NCBI GenBank assembly: GCA_963824095.1
Contig: CAWGNS010000007.1
Location: 434,001 to 498,000, forward strand
DNA length: 64,000 nt
Origin: JBBDWJ01 sp963824095
Lineage (GTDB): Bacteria > Acidobacteriota > Terriglobia > Bryobacterales > UBA6623
Reading direction: 5' to 3'
The notes beneath the pieces were generated by a model. That model was given only the letters and a program-made list of their open reading frames with translations. It did no database searches and was not told the DNA's origin. Within the stretch, counting starts at the first letter, position 1. Each line of letters begins with the position of its first letter. The position numbers were made by a program, and so were the translations under genes. This document shows, piece after piece, positions 61,460 to 64,000 of the stretch.

Positions 61460-62116
61460 ATGATCAACAAGAAACTCAAAACGATTCTGATCGCTCCCCT
61501 GCTGGTGAGCGCTGTTGCGGGCCAGGCTTCGACCAAGCAGGCCCTGCTGATGGCCATGGGCGCCAATGCCAAACAAATGGCCTCCTTCCAGTGGAAACAG
61601 AAGACTACGGTCATTCGAAAGGGCAAGGCACTGGACCCCATGATCGAAGAGCTTCGCTTTGACGCCAGAGGTCAGCTTCAGCAGATGACCCTCGTCAAGC
61701 CCGAGCAGAAACGAATGGGGCCGGTCCGAGCGAGAAAAGCAGCCGACATCAAGGAGTCGGTCCAGGAAGTGATGCAGCTGGCTCGGCGCTATGCGAGCCC
61801 CCAACAAATCAGCCAGGCGATCCAGAAGGGCGAGGTCTGGGAAGGAGACGGCCGCTTGCGGGTCGAGACCCGCTCGGCCGTTCTTCCGATGGATGAAATG
61901 ACGATGGCCGTCAGCAGCAGCACTTACCTGGCGACACGAATCGATTGCAAGACGCAGTACGAAGGCAGCCCTGTTGCCATCGCTATTCAATACGAACAAT
62001 TTCCGAATGGCCCGAGCATGATGACGCGCATGACGGTTCAGATTCCCAAAGAGGACATCGCCGTCCACGTCGAGTCGTTTGACTTCGTCCGTCTTGCCGG
62101 GCCCAACGCCAACTAA
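61460..62116 (+). CDS. exported protein of unknown function
   Basis: A 218-residue protein with a signal peptide (MINKKLKTILIAPLLVSAVAGQ). The mature part, KQMASFQWKQKTTVIRKGKAL ... EELRFDARGQLQQMTLVKPE, looks like a periplasmic beta-sheet domain; I do not recognise the family. It ends with a segment TRMTVQIPKEDIAVHVESFDF. The ATG at 61460 starts the signal peptide; 61415 is too long. The DUF4136 gene follows 29 bp later, preceded by AAAGGAGAA. Confidence 0.6.
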   Translation: MINKKLKTILIAPLLVSAVAGQASTKQALLMAMGANAKQMASFQWKQKTTVIRKGKALDPMIEELRFDARGQLQQMTLVKPEQKRMGPVRARKAADIKESVQEVMQLARRYASPQQISQAIQKGEVWEGDGRLRVETRSAVLPMDEMTMAVSSSTYLATRIDCKTQYEGSPVAIAIQYEQFPNGPSMMTRMTVQIPKEDIAVHVESFDFVRLAGPNAN

Positions 62117-62145
62117 CACGAATCCAGCCAAAGGAGAACACAACC

Positions 62146-62655
62146 ATGAAACGCATCGGTCTCACGGGACTACTGATTCTGAGCGCCGTAGCAGCAGCTC
62201 AGAACGTCACATTTGACTACGATCGCGGAGCCAACTTTAGCGACTACAAGACCTACCAGTGGGTTGACTCGCCAAGCGGACGCGCGCCCAACCAGCTCAT
62301 GCACCAGAACATCCAGCGGGCCGTGGATTCGCAGCTCGCCCTGAAGGGCATGCAGCGTGTCGAGAACGGCGGCGATCTGCAGATCGCTTATCAGGCCGCG
62401 GTGGACGAAGAGAAGCAATTCAATGTGTGGGGCACCGGGCCGCGGTTGCTGGGAAACGGCCAGGTCACCTCGTCAACGATCCAGGTCGGCAAGCTGGTGA
62501 TCGATTTCTTCGATCCGGCGAAGCAGCAACTGGTCTGGCAAGGGTCGGCCGAGAAGACTCTCGATATCAAGAAGGATCCCGAGAAGAACTATCAAAATCT
62601 GCAGAAGGCGGTGGCCAAGATGTTGAAGAACTATCCGCCTGGCAGCGGTCAGTGA
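62146..62655 (+). CDS. DUF4136 domain-containing exported protein
   Basis: A 169-residue protein with a signal peptide (MKRIGLTGLLILSAVAAAQ) followed by a DUF4136 domain: VTFDYDRGANFSDYKTYQW at the start, VDSQLALKGMQRVENGGDLQIAYQAA in the middle and LVIDFFDPAKQQLVWQGSAEKTL near the end. DUF4136 proteins are small envelope proteins of unknown role. The usual lipobox cysteine is absent. Strong Shine-Dalgarno AAAGGAGAA upstream of the ATG. Likely co-transcribed with the previous gene. Confidence 0.88.
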   Translation: MKRIGLTGLLILSAVAAAQNVTFDYDRGANFSDYKTYQWVDSPSGRAPNQLMHQNIQRAVDSQLALKGMQRVENGGDLQIAYQAAVDEEKQFNVWGTGPRLLGNGQVTSSTIQVGKLVIDFFDPAKQQLVWQGSAEKTLDIKKDPEKNYQNLQKAVAKMLKNYPPGSGQ

Positions 62656-62690
62656 GAGCCGCAACCAGGAGCGGCCGCAATCGACCTGGA

Positions 62691-62713
62691 GGGGCGTAGC
62701 GGGACCACGCCCC
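62691..62713. promoter_or_regulatory. hairpin in the leader of the Rph/PEP-synthase-like gene
   Basis: GGGGCGT, nine bases, ACGCCCC makes a 7-bp GC stem 46 bp upstream of the ATG at 62759. It could terminate the DUF4136 transcript (no T-run) or regulate the next gene. Its position and GGGGC ends recall the rifampicin-associated element of rph genes, but the sequence does not match that element closely. Confidence 0.3.
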
Positions 62714-62758
62714 TACCCCTGAGCTGACGTCAAACCACAGAGCGAGGAAACGAAAGTG

Positions 62759-64000
62759 ATGCAATCCCTCTCCAACACTGAGATGCCTTCGATGGCCACC
62801 GGATCCCCAGAGATGGTGCTCGATCTTTCCGCACTGGACGCCGGCATGCTGCCGGTCGTCGGCGGCAAGGCGGCGAATCTGGGCGAGCTGATTCGCGCCG
62901 GCTTGCCGGTGCCGCCCGGCTTCTGCGTAACCACTGAAGCATACGGGGAAGTCGCCGCCTCAACAGCTATCGATTTTTCTGCCTTCAATTCCGCCGCGGC
63001 CGGGGATTTGACCATGCTTGCCGGCCAGGCCCGCGAAGCGTTGCGGGCGGCTGACATTCCTGCTCCGCTCGCGGCAGCGGTCGTTGAGGCCTACAACCGG
63101 CTCGGCGCCGACACACCCGTGGCGGTACGCTCTTCAGCCACCGCGGAAGACCTGCCCGGCGCGAGCTTCGCCGGCCAGCAGGATACCTATCTCAACATTA
63201 CTGGCGCCGCCGCGGTACTCGACGCCGTGCAGCGTTGTTGGGCTTCGCTCTGGACCGACCGCGCCGTCGTCTACCGCACGACGAATGGAATCGATCACGG
63301 CGCGGTTCGCCTGGCCGTGGTCGTCCAACGAATGGTCGAAGCCGAGATCGCCGGCGTGCTGTTCACGGCCAACCCGCTCACCGGCCGTCGCCGCCAGGCG
63401 GTGATCGACGCCAGCCCCGGGCTCGGTGAAGCGGTTGTCTCGGGCACCGTCAATCCTGATCACTTCGTAGTCGAGACCGCCACGGGAAGCATTGTCGAGC
63501 GCCGCCTCGGTGACAAGCGGATCGAGGTGCGTTCCCTGCCGGGAGGCGGCACCGAGCAAGTCGAGAAAGCATCCGCGGCCGACCGCGCGTGCGTGACCGA
63601 CGAGCAGGTGCGCAGACTGACCGTGCTCGGCGACCGCGTCGAGACCTACTTCGGCTCCCCGCAAGACACCGAGTGGGCCATTGATAGCGACGGTGCGCTC
63701 TGGCTGACGCAGGCGCGTCCCATCACGACGCTGTTTCCTCTGCCAATTCGCGCGCAGGGTTCCGAACAAACACGGGCGGAGCAGGAGAACGAGCTTCGCG
63801 TCTACTTCTGCTTCAGCGTGGCGCAGGGGTTGTATCGGCCGCTGACTCCGATGGGCATGTCAGCATTCCGGGTGATCGGTTCCGCGGCGGCGCCCATGTT
63901 CGGCGTGTGCGTCGACGATCCGCTGGTAGGACCACCTTCGTTGGTCGAGGCAGGCCAACGCTTGTTCTTCGATCTCACGAAGACGCTCCACGGGCTTCCG
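62759..64000 (+). CDS. rifampicin phosphotransferase / PEP synthase-like protein, 3' end beyond the window
   Basis: The first 414 codons of a PEP-utilising enzyme; the gene leaves the window. The ATP-grasp (PPDK N-terminal) domain is recognisable: VVGGKAANLGELIRAGLPVP, VAVRSSATAEDLPGASFAGQ, MVEAEIAGVLFTANPLTG, GLGEAVVSGTVNPDHF and LTQARPITTLFPLP. The following segment (YFCFSVAQGLYRPLTPMGMS) is like the substrate domain of rifampicin phosphotransferases rather than of PEP synthase. The swivelling His domain that would settle the assignment lies outside. ATG at 62759; a GTG at 62756 is also possible. Confidence 0.82.
   Translation, partial: MQSLSNTEMPSMATGSPEMVLDLSALDAGMLPVVGGKAANLGELIRAGLPVPPGFCVTTEAYGEVAASTAIDFSAFNSAAAGDLTMLAGQAREALRAADIPAPLAAAVVEAYNRLGADTPVAVRSSATAEDLPGASFAGQQDTYLNITGAAAVLDAVQRCWASLWTDRAVVYRTTNGIDHGAVRLAVVVQRMVEAEIAGVLFTANPLTGRRRQAVIDASPGLGEAVVSGTVNPDHFVVETATGSIVERRLGDKRIEVRSLPGGGTEQVEKASAADRACVTDEQVRRLTVLGDRVETYFGSPQDTEWAIDSDGALWLTQARPITTLFPLPIRAQGSEQTRAEQENELRVYFCFSVAQGLYRPLTPMGMSAFRVIGSAAAPMFGVCVDDPLVGPPSLVEAGQRLFFDLTKTLHGLP

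Noticed and set aside
62691..62713. hairpin considered as a rifampicin-associated element
   Set aside because: Only the GGGGC ends resemble that element; the interior does not match, so it is listed only as a hairpin.

Overview
The window looks like a chromosomal segment of a GC-rich acidobacterium, probably of the Bryobacterales/Solibacter group. This is inferred from gene content, not from a marker gene. The supports are a large Oar-like TonB-dependent receptor with an N-terminal carboxypeptidase-regulatory domain, an FG-GAP protein ending in the domain first described from Solibacter (TIGR03437 type), an ECF sigma factor paired with a Ser/Thr kinase-TPR protein, TAT-exported Gfo/Idh/MocA and SelA-like proteins, and many dispersed GC-rich palindromic intergenic repeats, some of which translate as ADARGS-like peptides.

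Layout. Bases 378-7136 (minus strand) hold the elongasome cluster mreB-mreC-mreD-mrdA(PBP2)-rodA; MreC carries an unusually long low-complexity tail. Next come a sigma/anti-sigma pair divergent from a cupin-SnoaL fusion gene (with a 9-bp inverted repeat between them), tsaB, a secreted DUF5060/DUF4038-type glycoside hydrolase candidate, a DsbA-like protein with an SDR, an endonuclease/exonuclease/phosphatase protein, two overlapping small DMT transporters, an MFS transporter, a TlpA-like thioredoxin, a DUF6624-type protein, an exported SelA-like PLP protein, rpiB, a YqiA-like esterase, a second sigma factor with a one-helix membrane protein and a DUF4252 protein, ada, and a DUF2239 gene (to 27919).

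From 28342 to 41973 lie the FG-GAP protein, a glycosyltransferase, a TauE/SafE exporter with its DUF1634 partner, tRNA-Leu(UAG), the TonB receptor with a recognisable promoter, leader hairpin and terminator, a large secreted discoidin/TIM-barrel-like protein and a Gfo/Idh/MocA oxidoreductase.

Bases of about 42430-50200 are compositionally different (lower GC by eye) and contain broken genes. A 5'-truncated EAL gene and a 5'-truncated selenium-binding protein (SBP56) gene meet head to head within about 20 bp near 43190. Downstream are a membrane protein, a methyltransferase, a DinB protein, a PIG-L deacetylase, a group II PLP decarboxylase and an unrecognised protein. This is either a recombined or acquired block or an assembly chimera.

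Bases 50302-57045 (minus) hold a tightly overlapping operon of a regulator-like protein, TolC-type channel, membrane fusion protein and RND pump. The channel gene contains two compensating frameshifts. The right end (57324-64000) carries an ECF sigma factor/Ser-Thr kinase pair, a DinB-like protein, two exported small proteins (one DUF4136) and the 5' part of a rifampicin phosphotransferase/PEP synthase-like gene that runs off the window.

No rRNA, CRISPR array, phage or intact transposase gene was found. The most useful leads are the EAL/SBP56 junction, the TolC double frameshift, the repeat families and the operator-like palindrome of the sigma/cupin locus.
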